Positions 30,959 to 39,942 of a stretch of 64,000 nucleotides of DNA are shown piece by piece. Position 1 is the first letter of the stretch. Every line of letters starts with the position of its first letter. The translations under genes were made by a program, and so were the position numbers. The notes under the pieces were generated by a model. The model did not search any database. It was not told where the DNA came from and was given only the letters and a program-made list of their open reading frames with translations. Location: contig NZ_CP020737.1 in NCBI RefSeq assembly GCF_002097715.1, positions 1,054,001 through 1,118,000 of the forward strand, in the 5' to 3' direction. This DNA comes from Burkholderia ubonensis subsp. mesacidophila (GTDB lineage Bacteria; Pseudomonadota; Gammaproteobacteria; Burkholderiales; Burkholderiaceae).

Positions 30959-32335
30959 TCAGCGGATCGTGTTCAGCACCGCTTCCACTGCCTGGCCGAT
31001 CGCGAGCAGCGCGTCGTCGCGATGCGGCGCGGCGGCGAGCATCAGGCCGACCGGCGCGGCGTCGCGCGGATGGCACGGCAGCGACAACGCACACGCGTCG
31101 AGGAAGTTGAACGCGCTCGGGTTGCGCAGGATCAGCGCGTTGGTGCGCGCGAACGCGTCGTCGTCGGCTTCCAGCGCCGCGATGCGCGGCGGCACGATCG
31201 GCACCGTCGGTGCGACCAGCGCGTCGAAACGCGACCAGACCGTGTGCGCGGCTTCGTCGAGCAGCGCGTGGCGCGCGGCGAGCAGGTCGAGGTAGTCGGC
31301 CGCGCTCGCGGGCTCGCCTTTCAGGATCCGGCTCAGCACGCGCGGGTCGTAGCGGTCGCGGTGCTGCGCGAGCAACGGCCGGTGCCACGCGTATGCCTCG
31401 ATCGGCGAGAAGCCGAAGCGGTTGATGTCCGGCAGCCGGTCGAGCGCCGCGAAGCGCACCTCGGCGACGATCGCGCCGGCCGCTTCCAGATGCTTGAGCG
31501 CGGCGTCGAGCGCCGCAGCGACGTCGGCGTCGACGCCGTCCGTCACGTAGTTCGTCAGCACGCCGAGCCGCACGCCTTCGAGCGGGCGTGCGGCGGGCAC
31601 GTGCGGCTCGAGGCCGGCGAGCATCCGGTCGACGAGCGCGCAGCAAGCGACCGTCAGCCCGATCGGGCCGAACGAGTCGAGCGTCGTCGACAGCGGCACG
31701 CCGCCTTGCCGCGGAATCCGGCTCGCGGTCGGCTTGAAGCCCGTCAGCCCGCAGAGCGCGGCCGGGATGCGGATCGAGCCGCCGGTGTCGGTGCCGAGCG
31801 CGACGGCCGCCATGCCGTCGGCGACGGAGGCGGCAGCGCCCGACGACGAGCCGCCGGCGATCCGCGCGTCGCCAGGCACGTCGCGGTGGTACGGCGAGCG
31901 CGGCGTGCCGAAATGCGGATTCAGGCCGAGCCCGGAGAACGCGAATTCGCTCATGTTGGTGCGGCCGACCAGCACCGCGCCCGCGCGCTTGAGCCGCGCG
32001 ACGGCGATCGCGTCGGTCGCGGCGGGCGGTGCGTCGTCGAGCACGCGCGAGCCGGCCCGAGTCACCTGGCCGGCAACGTCGAACAGGTCCTTCACCGACA
32101 CGGGTATGCCCGCGAGCGGCGACAGCACGGTGCCGGCCGCGCGCAGCCGGTCGTGCGCGTCGGCGGCGGCGCGCGCGTTGTCGGCGTCGACTTCGGTGAA
32201 CACGACCGCGCCCTGGCCGGCCGGATCGGCGATCCGTGCGAGCGCGGTGTCGACGAGCGCGCGGCTCGTCGTCCTGCCGGACGCGAGATCCGCGGCGAGC
32301 TGGGCGAGCGGAGGGAAGGGCGTGAAAGTGGTCAT
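30959..32335 (-). CDS. Amidase (amidase signature family)
   Basis: A 458-residue AS-family amide hydrolase. The Ser-cisSer-Lys triad is predicted as K82 (PVSVKDLFD), S163 (GGSSSG) and S187 (GTDTGGSIR); spacing S163-S187 is 24 as in the family. The substrate is unknown. An adjacent GntR/FCD regulator lies 7 nt upstream and is transcribed in the same direction, so the pair probably forms a small catabolic operon. A GatA role is unlikely: no gatB or gatC is nearby. Confidence 0.9.
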   Translation of the reverse strand: MTTFTPFPPLAQLAADLASGRTTSRALVDTALARIADPAGQGAVVFTEVDADNARAAADAHDRLRAAGTVLSPLAGIPVSVKDLFDVAGQVTRAGSRVLDDAPPAATDAIAVARLKRAGAVLVGRTNMSEFAFSGLGLNPHFGTPRSPYHRDVPGDARIAGGSSSGAAASVADGMAAVALGTDTGGSIRIPAALCGLTGFKPTASRIPRQGGVPLSTTLDSFGPIGLTVACCALVDRMLAGLEPHVPAARPLEGVRLGVLTNYVTDGVDADVAAALDAALKHLEAAGAIVAEVRFAALDRLPDINRFGFSPIEAYAWHRPLLAQHRDRYDPRVLSRILKGEPASAADYLDLLAARHALLDEAAHTVWSRFDALVAPTVPIVPPRIAALEADDDAFARTNALILRNPSAFNFLDACALSLPCHPRDAAPVGLMLAAAPHRDDALLAIGQAVEAVLNTIR

Positions 32336-32342
32336 GGTCGGC

Positions 32343-33026
32343 TCAGGGACGAAGATGTTGAAGAAGGGTGGCGCGGAACGAGTCGATATGGCGTTCGACG
32401 GCCGCGCGCGCACCGGCGGCGTCGCGCGCGGCGAGCCGCTCGAACAGCTCGCGGTGTTCACGCTGGACGTCGGCGAGGTGGTGCGGCGCGGACAGCGTGA
32501 CGAACCAGAAGCGCAGCGAGCGCTCGTGCAGCCCGCGCAGGATCTCGGCCAGCACCGGGTTGCGCGCGGCCGCGCCGATCGTCAGATGAAACGCGCGATC
32601 CAGATCCATCATCCCCTCGACGTCGTGCGCGTCGGCGCGGGCCTCGCCGTCGTCGAGCAGCGCGGCCAGGCGCCCGAAATCGTCCGGCGTCGCGTGGCGG
32701 GCGGCGAGCTCGACGCAGTGCGCTTCGTTGATGCGCCGCACGTCGATGATCGCGACGATGTCGTCGAGCGACAGCGGCTGCACCATCAATCCCTTGCGCG
32801 GGATGACCGACAGCAGCCCGTCGAGCACGAGGCGATGCACGGCCTGATGGACCGGCGTGCGGCCGATGCCGGTGCGTGCGACGAGCTCGGCTTCGTTGAG
32901 CGCGGCGCCGGGCTTGAGGCGCATCGTGATGATGTCGCGCTGGATCAGCGCGTACGCGCGTTCGGCGAGGCTGGCGGACGAGGCGGCTGGCCGGCGCGCG
33001 TGCGGGGTGTCGATCAGGGTGTCCAT
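32343..33026 (-). CDS. GntR family transcriptional regulator (FCD domain)
   Basis: A 227-residue regulator. An N-terminal winged helix (about residues 18-82, with LNEAELVARTGIGRTPVHQA as the recognition region) is joined to an all-helical FCD ligand domain (about 90-220). The FCD metal-site residues (D, H) include DLDRAFHLTIG and EHRELF. It is cotranscribed with the amidase and most likely controls it and itself. A perfect palindrome TGATATATCA at 33106-33115, 79 nt upstream, is the best operator candidate. Confidence 0.9.
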   Translation of the reverse strand: MDTLIDTPHARRPAASSASLAERAYALIQRDIITMRLKPGAALNEAELVARTGIGRTPVHQAVHRLVLDGLLSVIPRKGLMVQPLSLDDIVAIIDVRRINEAHCVELAARHATPDDFGRLAALLDDGEARADAHDVEGMMDLDRAFHLTIGAAARNPVLAEILRGLHERSLRFWFVTLSAPHHLADVQREHRELFERLAARDAAGARAAVERHIDSFRATLLQHLRP

Positions 33027-33105
33027 GCGGGTGGTGGCGCGGCGGCCGGACGAGGCGAGGGTATTCGGCGTGCTCCGGCGCGTAGGCAATGCGTCGATAT
33101 TATGG

Positions 33106-33115
33106 TGATATATCA
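33106..33115. promoter_or_regulatory. Candidate GntR operator palindrome
   Basis: TGATATATCA is a perfect 10-bp palindrome in the divergent region between the GntR gene and the hydrolase gene at 33279. FCD-type GntR proteins commonly bind short A/T-rich palindromes next to their own gene. Confidence 0.4.
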
Positions 33116-33278
33116 CGGGTGTCCAGCGCGGCCGGACGGCGGCGACTTCCGCACGGGAAGTGACCAGACCCCTGCAACATTGATGACAAGATGTTGTCGG
33201 CGCCCCGCGCGATCGGGCACTGAAGCATAATGAATCCTCGTCAATCCACCCGCGTGAGCGACGCAGCAGACCACCGTC

Positions 33279-34490
33279 ATGAGCGAAAACACGCCTTCCT
33301 TTGCCGGCTCGGCCGGCACGTCTTCTCCTTCTTCCGATTCCACCCGTCCGAATTCGGCGAGCGCTGCGGCCGACACGGCCGCCCGGGCGTCCGCGGCGCA
33401 AGGCGTCGCCCATGACGTCGCCGGCGCGGGCGCTTCGCCCGTCACCGGGACGTCCGAGCCGGGTGCACCGGGGGCCGCGGCCGGCGGCGCCGGCGCGTCG
33501 GCAGGCGCGACGGCGAACGAGCGCAAACCGGGCGCGCCGCCGCCGGGATTCGGCGCGCCGCCCGACTTCGACACGCCGCGGCCGCCGCCTGCGAGCGCGC
33601 AGGCCGCGCCGCCCGCCTACCTGAAGCAGAGCGACACGCCGTGGTCGGTGTTCGGCCGGATCATCGCGGCGCGCGCGCGCCGCCTGTTCGACCGCGCCGG
33701 CCAGCGCATCACGCAGCGCACGCTGCGCATCGGCGTGTCCGCACGGATCTTCCATCCGGAGCCCGGTGCGAAGGGGCTGCGCGGCAAGACACTGCAGTAT
33801 CTGGAGGAATCGATCGCGCACTGGGTGATGTCGCGCGACGTGCTGGTCTTCATGATTCCTACCGTCGGTCATCAGGGGATGCTGCACCCGAGCAACATCC
33901 GCCTGCGCGACTATGCGAAGCATCTCGACGGCCTGCTGCTGCAGGGCGGCGCCGACGTGTCGCCGCAGACCTACGCGGCGTCGGACGCGCATCCCGAATG
34001 GCCGGGCGACCGCGTGCGCGACATGTACGAGCTCGAGCTGCTGCACGAATTCGTCGAGTCCGGCAAGCCGGTGCTCGGCGTGTGCCGCGGCTGCCAGCTG
34101 ATCAACGTCGCGTTCGGCGGATCGCTCTACCAGGACATCGCGACCGACGTGCCGACCGCGAACCCGCACGTGAGCGAGCATTACGACCAGCACCGCCACG
34201 CGATCCGGTTCCCCGACAGCTCGACGCTCGCGAGCATGTTCCCGGGGCGCCGCGAGGCGATCGTCAACTCGATCCACCACCAGGCAATCCGCGATCTGGG
34301 CCGCGACCTGAACATCGAGGCCGTCTCGGCCGGCGACGGGATCATCGAGGGCATCCGCTACCGGCGCGCGCCGTTCGTCGTCGGCGTGCAGTGGCACCCG
34401 GAGTTCCATCGTGCGGGCGGGGCCGAACTGCTCGATTGCACGCCGTTGCTCGACGCGTTCCTGCGTGCCGCGCGCGAGACCCGCCTGTAA
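33279..34490 (+). CDS. PuuD-like class I glutamine amidotransferase with disordered N-terminus
   Basis: A 403-residue protein. The C-terminal ~250 residues are a gamma-glutamyl-gamma-aminobutyrate hydrolase-type domain. The nucleophile is C269 in LGVCRGCQLIN, with H373 and E375 in VQWHPEF. The first ~115 residues are rich in Ala, Gly, Pro and Ser, with no predicted fold, which is unusual for a family normally about 250 residues long. This tail is followed by a basic segment (ARARRLFDRAGQR). The likely reaction is hydrolysis of a gamma-glutamylated amine; substrate unknown. Later starts could shorten the tail, but the codon bias runs through it. Confidence 0.85.
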   Translation: MSENTPSFAGSAGTSSPSSDSTRPNSASAAADTAARASAAQGVAHDVAGAGASPVTGTSEPGAPGAAAGGAGASAGATANERKPGAPPPGFGAPPDFDTPRPPPASAQAAPPAYLKQSDTPWSVFGRIIAARARRLFDRAGQRITQRTLRIGVSARIFHPEPGAKGLRGKTLQYLEESIAHWVMSRDVLVFMIPTVGHQGMLHPSNIRLRDYAKHLDGLLLQGGADVSPQTYAASDAHPEWPGDRVRDMYELELLHEFVESGKPVLGVCRGCQLINVAFGGSLYQDIATDVPTANPHVSEHYDQHRHAIRFPDSSTLASMFPGRREAIVNSIHHQAIRDLGRDLNIEAVSAGDGIIEGIRYRRAPFVVGVQWHPEFHRAGGAELLDCTPLLDAFLRAARETRL

Positions 34491-34598
34491 GTCCGTCGAG
34501 CTTTGCAACGACGCGCCGCATCCCGGTAAATTCGAGATGCGGCGCCGGCGAATTGAACGATAATCGCGAGTTCCCGATTCGTCCGCCGGAGTCTGACG

Positions 34599-35279
34599 TT
34601 GGTCTTCCGAAATCTCTCCCCTGCACGATGCGCAACGTGGATCGTTGCGATGGCGGCATGCGCGCACGCCGCTGCGGCGTGGTCCGCCGACGACACGGCG
34701 CCCGTTGCCGGCACCCGTCCGGCCGTGACGAGCCTGAGCGGCGAAGCCGCGCCCGCGGCGGACGGGGCCGCGCAAGGCAACGTCGCCGAGCTGACGCAGA
34801 TGCTGCGCGACGGCAAGGTCGTCGAAATGCGCACCGCGTACAACGGCAGCTACGGCGCGAGCCTGATGTTCGATCCGCAGGAAATGACGTACTACGTCGC
34901 GCTGTTCCAGGACAAGCACCTGTGGCGCGTGATCAAGTCGCAGGACAAGAGCCGTGCGGAAATGGTCTATGCGAATTTCAGTCAGCAGACCGTACAGTTG
35001 TCGGACATCGAAATCCGCCGGACCGAACTGCAGGCGCAGAAGGCGTTTCTCGAGCGCGTGATCGCGCTGTCGAACAGTCGCGCGCAGCAGTTGCAGGCGG
35101 ACCTGGGCATCGCGCGCAGTCAGCAGGCGGAAGTCGCGCAGCGGCAGAAGTCGGCGCAGGAGCAGGCGCATGCGCTGCAGATCGAGAAGCGCGCCGCGCA
35201 GGCGCAGCTGCGCGAGCTGCAGCAGCGGGTGCAGCAGCTCGAGCGGCAGACCGAGACGGGGTTGCCTGCGCACAAGTAA
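34599..35279 (+). CDS. DUF2968 family exported coiled-coil protein
   Basis: A 226-residue protein with an N-terminal signal peptide (ending near AAAAWSAD, about residue 29). The DUF2968 core (ELTQMLRDGKVVEMRTAYNG) is followed by a long C-terminal coiled coil from about residue 135 (SDIEIRRTELQAQKAFLERV to the end). A TTG start at 34599 is used because the first in-frame ATG would remove the positively charged part of the signal peptide. Betaproteobacterial family of unknown function. Confidence 0.85.
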   Translation: MVFRNLSPARCATWIVAMAACAHAAAAWSADDTAPVAGTRPAVTSLSGEAAPAADGAAQGNVAELTQMLRDGKVVEMRTAYNGSYGASLMFDPQEMTYYVALFQDKHLWRVIKSQDKSRAEMVYANFSQQTVQLSDIEIRRTELQAQKAFLERVIALSNSRAQQLQADLGIARSQQAEVAQRQKSAQEQAHALQIEKRAAQAQLRELQQRVQQLERQTETGLPAHK

Positions 35280-35344
35280 CCGTGCGCCAGGCCCGGATCG
35301 ACGCAACGGCCGGCCCGGGCCTTACAACGAGGACAGTCTGAACG

Positions 35345-35384
35345 AATCAGCCCGATCGGCTTGCGCGGATCGGGCTGATTTTTT
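35345..35384 (+). terminator. Terminator of the DUF2968 gene
   Basis: A perfect 13-bp stem AATCAGCCCGATC/GATCGGGCTGATT is followed by TTTT, 66 nt after the stop. Confidence 0.9.
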
Positions 35385-35398
35385 GCGCGGCGCGCCGG

Positions 35399-36277
35399 TC
35401 AGCGGGTGAAGGCGTCCGGCGTGTCGGTCAGGCGCCGATGCGACAGCCGCGACGTCCAGTCGCCGTCGGCCGCAGCCGCCTGCGGTGCCCGCGCGACGGC
35501 GGGCTGCTCGGCGCGCAGCGCCTTTTCCAGCGCGATCAGCGTTTGCGGGTTGTCGAAGTCGCCGAGCGATGCCGGCGAGGACGCGCGTCGAAGCGCGGGG
35601 GGCGCAGACCGGACACGTGCGGCGACCCGCAGGATCGCCGGAGGCATGGCGGGCTGCGCGCGCGCCGTCGCCGGCCGTTCGCTCGCGCGACGTGCCCGCG
35701 GGATCGCGGCGGCGCGCGTCACGGCCGGACGTTGGGCCTTGGCGGTCGCCAGCGCGGCATCGGCCGTGATCACCGGCCTGGTCGCTGCCGCTTCAGGCGC
35801 GGCGTGGACCGTCGGCCCGGTGGCAGGTGCACGGCCAGCAGCGCGCGCGGCGCCCGGCGGCTGGGCGACACGGCCGATGGCGGTGACGCCCGATTGCACG
35901 GTGCCCGGCGGCGCCGATGCGAGATCGAACGCCGGTTCGTGGGCAGCGATGAGCCCGCCGATGATGCCGAGTGCGCCGAGGGTCCAGCAGCAGGCGAGTA
36001 CGGCGCGCCGCGCAGGTGCGGCAGCGTTCGCGCGCGAGCGGGGCAGGACCACGATGGGTTCGGGCTTCGCGTCGTTCGACGGCACCCAGCGGCAGGTGCG
36101 ATGAGGAGACTCGACGTCGATGCACGAGGTCTCGGTCCGCGCGACGCACGCACTGCCTGATCGGGCGTCCGACGTGCCGCGAAACGTCCATTCGCGCCCG
36201 AGCGGGATGCCGTCGAGCGGCCGGAAGCGGGGGACGGCAAGTTCGCCTTCGACGGGAACGAGTGGCGATGGATTCAT
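35399..36277 (-). CDS. Hypothetical single-pass membrane protein
   Basis: A 292-residue protein without a recognised domain. The first ~80 residues are soluble with three Cys (C44, C52, C62). A hydrophobic helix at about 91-112 (AVLACCWTLGALGIIGGLIA) would place the Ala/Arg/Pro-rich C-terminal ~180 residues outside the cytoplasm. Base composition and codon use match neighbours. An in-frame longer form exists upstream; the ATG at 36277 is favoured by the conserved-looking start. No operon partner; it diverges from the MFS carrier. Confidence 0.55.
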   Translation of the reverse strand: MNPSPLVPVEGELAVPRFRPLDGIPLGREWTFRGTSDARSGSACVARTETSCIDVESPHRTCRWVPSNDAKPEPIVVLPRSRANAAAPARRAVLACCWTLGALGIIGGLIAAHEPAFDLASAPPGTVQSGVTAIGRVAQPPGAARAAGRAPATGPTVHAAPEAAATRPVITADAALATAKAQRPAVTRAAAIPRARRASERPATARAQPAMPPAILRVAARVRSAPPALRRASSPASLGDFDNPQTLIALEKALRAEQPAVARAPQAAAADGDWTSRLSHRRLTDTPDAFTR

Positions 36278-36602
36278 GGCAGCGATATGCGGTGCGGCAT
36301 GGGCGTGAAGCGGATGCGGCGCCAGCGTCGAAGTAAATCCGGAATTGTGATCGCTGGGACGCAGGCAGTCGATCGGACCAATCCGATTTTTGGGTCCGTA
36401 TTTCGGCAACCGCGCACCAAAAGGCAAATGTAGGGCCGGCGTGGCATCATCCCCCGGACCATGTCGGCGGCGCGGGACTTTGTGCGAGGCGCGGCCGGCG
36501 TGCCGCGATTCCCGTTTGCGCCGTCGGTCCGGCGCAGCGCCCGGGGAGTCGGCGTATCAACGCGGCGCACGGGCGCGCCATTCGAGCCGAGCGAGTCAAA
36601 GC
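36278..36602. other. Divergent intergenic region upstream of the MFS carrier
   Basis: About 325 nt containing the promoters for the hypothetical gene and for the carrier gene. I saw no further gene or clear operator. An open frame upstream of the carrier start is not supported by family similarity. Confidence 0.4.
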
Positions 36603-37898
36603 ATGTCTACAGCATCACACGCCGCCGGGCAGGAATCCAGGTTCCGCACCGTGTTCCGGGTCGTCAGCGGCAACTTCCTCGAAATGTACGACTTCATGGT
36701 CTACGGGTATTACGCGTCGGCCATCGCGAAAACCTACTTCCCGAGCGGCGACGCGTTCGCGTCGCTGATGCTGGCGCTGTCCGTATTCGGCGCGGGCTTC
36801 ATGATGCGTCCGGTAGGCGCGATCGTGCTCGGCGCGTACATCGACCGTCATGGCCGCCGCAAGGGGCTGATCCTGACGCTCACGCTGATGGCGATCGGCA
36901 CGCTTGCGGTCGCCACGGTGCCCGGCTATGCGACGATCGGCGCGCTCGCGCCGGCGCTCGTGCTGTGCGGGCGCCTGCTGCAGGGCTTTTCGGCGGGCGT
37001 CGAGCTGGGCGGGGTGTCGGTCTACCTGTCGGAGATCGCGACGAAAGGGCACAAGGGCTTCTATACGTCCTGGCAGTCCGGCAGCCAGCAGGTTGCGGTC
37101 GTGTTCGCCGCGCTCGTCGGCGTGCTGCTGAACCGCGCGCTGCCGGCCGACGAGATGACCGCGTGGGGCTGGCGCATTCCGTTCCTGATCGGCTGCCTGA
37201 TCGTGCCGTTCCTGTTCCTGATCCGGCGTTCGCTGAAGGAAACCGATGAATTCCTCGCGAAGCGCCATCGCCCGACGATCGGCGAGATCATGCGCTCGAT
37301 GCTCGAGAACTGGGGCGTCGTGGTCGCCGGCATGGGGATGGTGATCATGACGACGGTGTCGTTTTACATGATCACCGCGTACACGCCGACGTTCGGCAAG
37401 GAAGTGCTGCACCTGTCGTCGATCGACGCGCTCGTCGTGACGGTCTGCGTCGGCCTGTCGAACCTCGTCTGGCTGCCGCTGTCGGGCGCGCTGTCGGACC
37501 GTATCGGCCGCCGCCCGGTGCTGATCGCGTTCACGCTGCTCACGCTCGTGACCGCCTATCCGGCCGTCCAGTGGCTGGTCGCGCAGCCGTCGTTCCTGCG
37601 CCTGCTTGCGGTCGAGCTGTGGCTGTCGTTCCTCTACGCGTCATACAACGGCGCGATGGTCGTCGCGCTGACGGAAGTCATGCCGGCCGACGTGCGCACG
37701 GCCGGCTTCTCGCTCGCGTACAGCCTCGCGACGACGATCGGCGGCTTCACGCCCGCGATCTCGACGCTGCTGATCCACGAAACGGGCAACAAGGCCGCGC
37801 CGGGGCTCTGGCTCGCGATCGCGGCCCTGTGCGGCCTGATTGCGACGCTCGTGCTGTACCGTACGCCGGAGGCGCGCAACCAGTACAAGGCGATCTGA
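36603..37898 (+). CDS. MFS transporter, citrate/tricarboxylate-proton symporter type
   Basis: A 431-residue, 12-helix carrier of the metabolite:H+ symporter family. Hallmarks are [16 protein letters not shown] at the start, the RHGRRKGL loop 2-3 signature and [14 protein letters not shown]. It resembles CitA/TcuC citrate carriers; related proteins move other dicarboxylates or osmolytes, so the substrate is inferred. ATG at 36603 is chosen because the family start lies about ten residues before the first helix. It is followed by a strong bidirectional terminator, so it is monocistronic. Confidence 0.88.
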   Translation: MSTASHAAGQESRFRTVFRVVSGNFLEMYDFMVYGYYASAIAKTYFPSGDAFASLMLALSVFGAGFMMRPVGAIVLGAYIDRHGRRKGLILTLTLMAIGTLAVATVPGYATIGALAPALVLCGRLLQGFSAGVELGGVSVYLSEIATKGHKGFYTSWQSGSQQVAVVFAALVGVLLNRALPADEMTAWGWRIPFLIGCLIVPFLFLIRRSLKETDEFLAKRHRPTIGEIMRSMLENWGVVVAGMGMVIMTTVSFYMITAYTPTFGKEVLHLSSIDALVVTVCVGLSNLVWLPLSGALSDRIGRRPVLIAFTLLTLVTAYPAVQWLVAQPSFLRLLAVELWLSFLYASYNGAMVVALTEVMPADVRTAGFSLAYSLATTIGGFTPAISTLLIHETGNKAAPGLWLAIAALCGLIATLVLYRTPEARNQYKAI

Positions 37899-37937
37899 GC
37901 CCGGCGCGCCGCGTGGCTGGCGCGGTCCATGCCGTTC

Positions 37938-37967
37938 ACAGGGAGCGCATTGCGCTCCCTGTTTCAT
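37938..37967. terminator. Bidirectional terminator between converging genes
   Basis: A perfect 11-bp stem ACAGGGAGCGC/GCGCTCCCTGT with loop ATT is followed by TTCATTT. It lies between the MFS gene (ending 37898) and the leftward TPR gene (ending 37974). Confidence 0.8.
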
Positions 37968-37973
37968 TTGGGC

Positions 37974-39812
37974 TCAGGTGGTGCGCAGCGCGTCGGCGAT
38001 TTCGCTCACGACGTCGCGCCATTGCCCAGGCGCGGGCTGGCGCACGAGCCGGGCCTGCGGATACCACGGGCAGTCGCGGCCGCCGAACCAGCGCCAGTCG
38101 GCCGCGAACGGCAGCATCAGCCACAGCGGCTTGCCGAGCGCGCCGGCGAGGTGCGCGACCGCGGTGTCGATCGAGACGACGCCGTCCAGCCGCTCGATCA
38201 GCGTCGCCGTCGCGGCGAAGTCGGTCAGACGGCTGCCGAACGGGTGGACGCGCGGATGGGCTTCGAGGCGGGCCTGCTCGTCGTCTTCGACGGCCGGCTG
38301 CAGCACGATCCAGTCGATGTCGGGCAACGCGAACAGCGGCTCTAGCTCGGCCAGCGGTATCGAACGGTTGTCCCGTGCATGGCGCCGCCCGGACCAGACG
38401 AGACCGAACTTGCGTCGTTGCTGTCCGCCGAGGGAGCCGCGAAAGTGCCGGCGAGAATGGTCCGGTGCGTGGAGGTAGCGCGTGCCGGACAGGATGTCGT
38501 CCGGCTGCAGCCCGAGCGCGAACGGCAGGCTCAGCAGCGTGCATCCGACGTCCGCTGCGGGCGCCTTCGCCGCGCCCTGCGCGACGAGCGTGACGCGCCA
38601 TCGTGCGGCGGCCGGTTCGAGCAATGCGACGAGCTCCGGCTGCACTTCGAGCACGACGTGCGCGCAGCGCGCACGGGCGAGCGGCACGAAGCGGACGAAC
38701 TGCAGCGTGTCGCCGAACCCCTGTTCCGCGCGGATCAGCAGCGTGCGCGACGCGATCGGCTCGCCCTGCCAGCGCGGCAGCGCGCCGAGCGGCGTCGCGC
38801 CGGGCGTGTCGTGGCGCGTCTCGTAGGCGGGCAGGCCGCGGGTGAAATCGCCGAGCGTCAGCAGCGTGACCGCGCGATGCAATTGCGCCAGCGTGAAATC
38901 GGGCTCGACGCGCAGCGCCTGGTCGAACGCGCGCAGCGCCATCTCGTGCGCGCCGAGCGCGTGGTGCGCATTGCCGAGGTTCAGCCACGCGAGGCTGAAC
39001 GACGGATCGAGGCCGACCGCGCGTTCGTAGTAGGGCAGCGCGTCGCAATGGCGGTCCTGCGCGCTCAGCGCATTCGCGAGACCGAACAGCGCGAGCGGAA
39101 AGGACGGATGCAGCGCGAGCGTGGCCTCGAACGCCGCAGCCGCTTCGGCGTGGCGGCCGACCGCGTCGAGCGTGTTGCCCAGGTTGAAATGCGCGGCGAC
39201 GAAGCGCGGCTGCGCGGCGATGGCCGCATGGAAATGCGCGATCGCGTCGTCGGCCCGGCCCATCGCGGACAGCGCCATCGCGAGGTTGTTGTGCGCGCCG
39301 GCATGGCCCGGCCGCAGCGCCAGCGCGTGATGGAACGCGGCCAGCGCGTCGTCGTGGCGGCCGAGCGCGTTCAGCGCGTTGCCGAGATTGTTGTGGATCG
39401 ACGCGTCGTCGGGCGTGAGCCGCAGCGCGCGGCCGAACGCGTCGATCGCCTCCTCGTGACGCTGCAGCGCCGCATACGCGTTGCCGAGGTTGTAGTGCGC
39501 GAGCGGAAATTCGGGCGCGAGCGTCAGCGCGTTGCGAAAGCGGTCGAGCGCCTCCTCCACGCGGCCGAGCGCCTTCAGCGCATTGCCGAGGTTGAGCTGC
39601 AGCGCGGCGTCGTCCGGGCGCAGCGCGACCGCGCGGCCGACGAGATCGGCCGCTTCGGCGTGCTGGCCCTGCTGATGCCGAAGCACGCCGAACAGATGCA
39701 GCGCGTCGGCGTCAGCGGGATTGGCGGCGAGCGCGGCGCGGTAGCCGTGCTCGGCGTCGGCGAGGTGGCCCGCGCGATGCGCGGCGTACGCTCGGTCGAA
39801 GGCGGAATCCAT
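37974..39812 (-). CDS. TPR protein with a C-terminal glycosyltransferase-like domain
   Basis: A 612-residue protein. Residues 1-370 are about ten tandem 34-residue TPR repeats, several with near-identical LGNALxALGR cores. Residues ~400-612 resemble a GT-B half (FGLVWSGRRHARDNRSIPL and SIDTAVAHLAGALGKPLWLML, as in GT9/GT41-like proteins). Such TPR-GT fusions are common in Burkholderia and related genera, and some modify proteins or polysaccharides. The donor-binding residues could not be checked, so catalysis is not assured. It has no signal peptide. It diverges from the FAD monooxygenase. Confidence 0.82.
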   Translation of the reverse strand: MDSAFDRAYAAHRAGHLADAEHGYRAALAANPADADALHLFGVLRHQQGQHAEAADLVGRAVALRPDDAALQLNLGNALKALGRVEEALDRFRNALTLAPEFPLAHYNLGNAYAALQRHEEAIDAFGRALRLTPDDASIHNNLGNALNALGRHDDALAAFHHALALRPGHAGAHNNLAMALSAMGRADDAIAHFHAAIAAQPRFVAAHFNLGNTLDAVGRHAEAAAAFEATLALHPSFPLALFGLANALSAQDRHCDALPYYERAVGLDPSFSLAWLNLGNAHHALGAHEMALRAFDQALRVEPDFTLAQLHRAVTLLTLGDFTRGLPAYETRHDTPGATPLGALPRWQGEPIASRTLLIRAEQGFGDTLQFVRFVPLARARCAHVVLEVQPELVALLEPAAARWRVTLVAQGAAKAPAADVGCTLLSLPFALGLQPDDILSGTRYLHAPDHSRRHFRGSLGGQQRRKFGLVWSGRRHARDNRSIPLAELEPLFALPDIDWIVLQPAVEDDEQARLEAHPRVHPFGSRLTDFAATATLIERLDGVVSIDTAVAHLAGALGKPLWLMLPFAADWRWFGGRDCPWYPQARLVRQPAPGQWRDVVSEIADALRTT

Positions 39813-39942
39813 GACGCGAAAACTGGCGGGAAACGCGCATTGTCCCATACCCGGCCAGGGGCTCTCCCGTCGGCCGTCCGGCATATGGTCCCGTCAGGCG
39901 GAGCGGCGTAGACTTGCAGGGTCGCGTGTCATCGAGGTTCTC

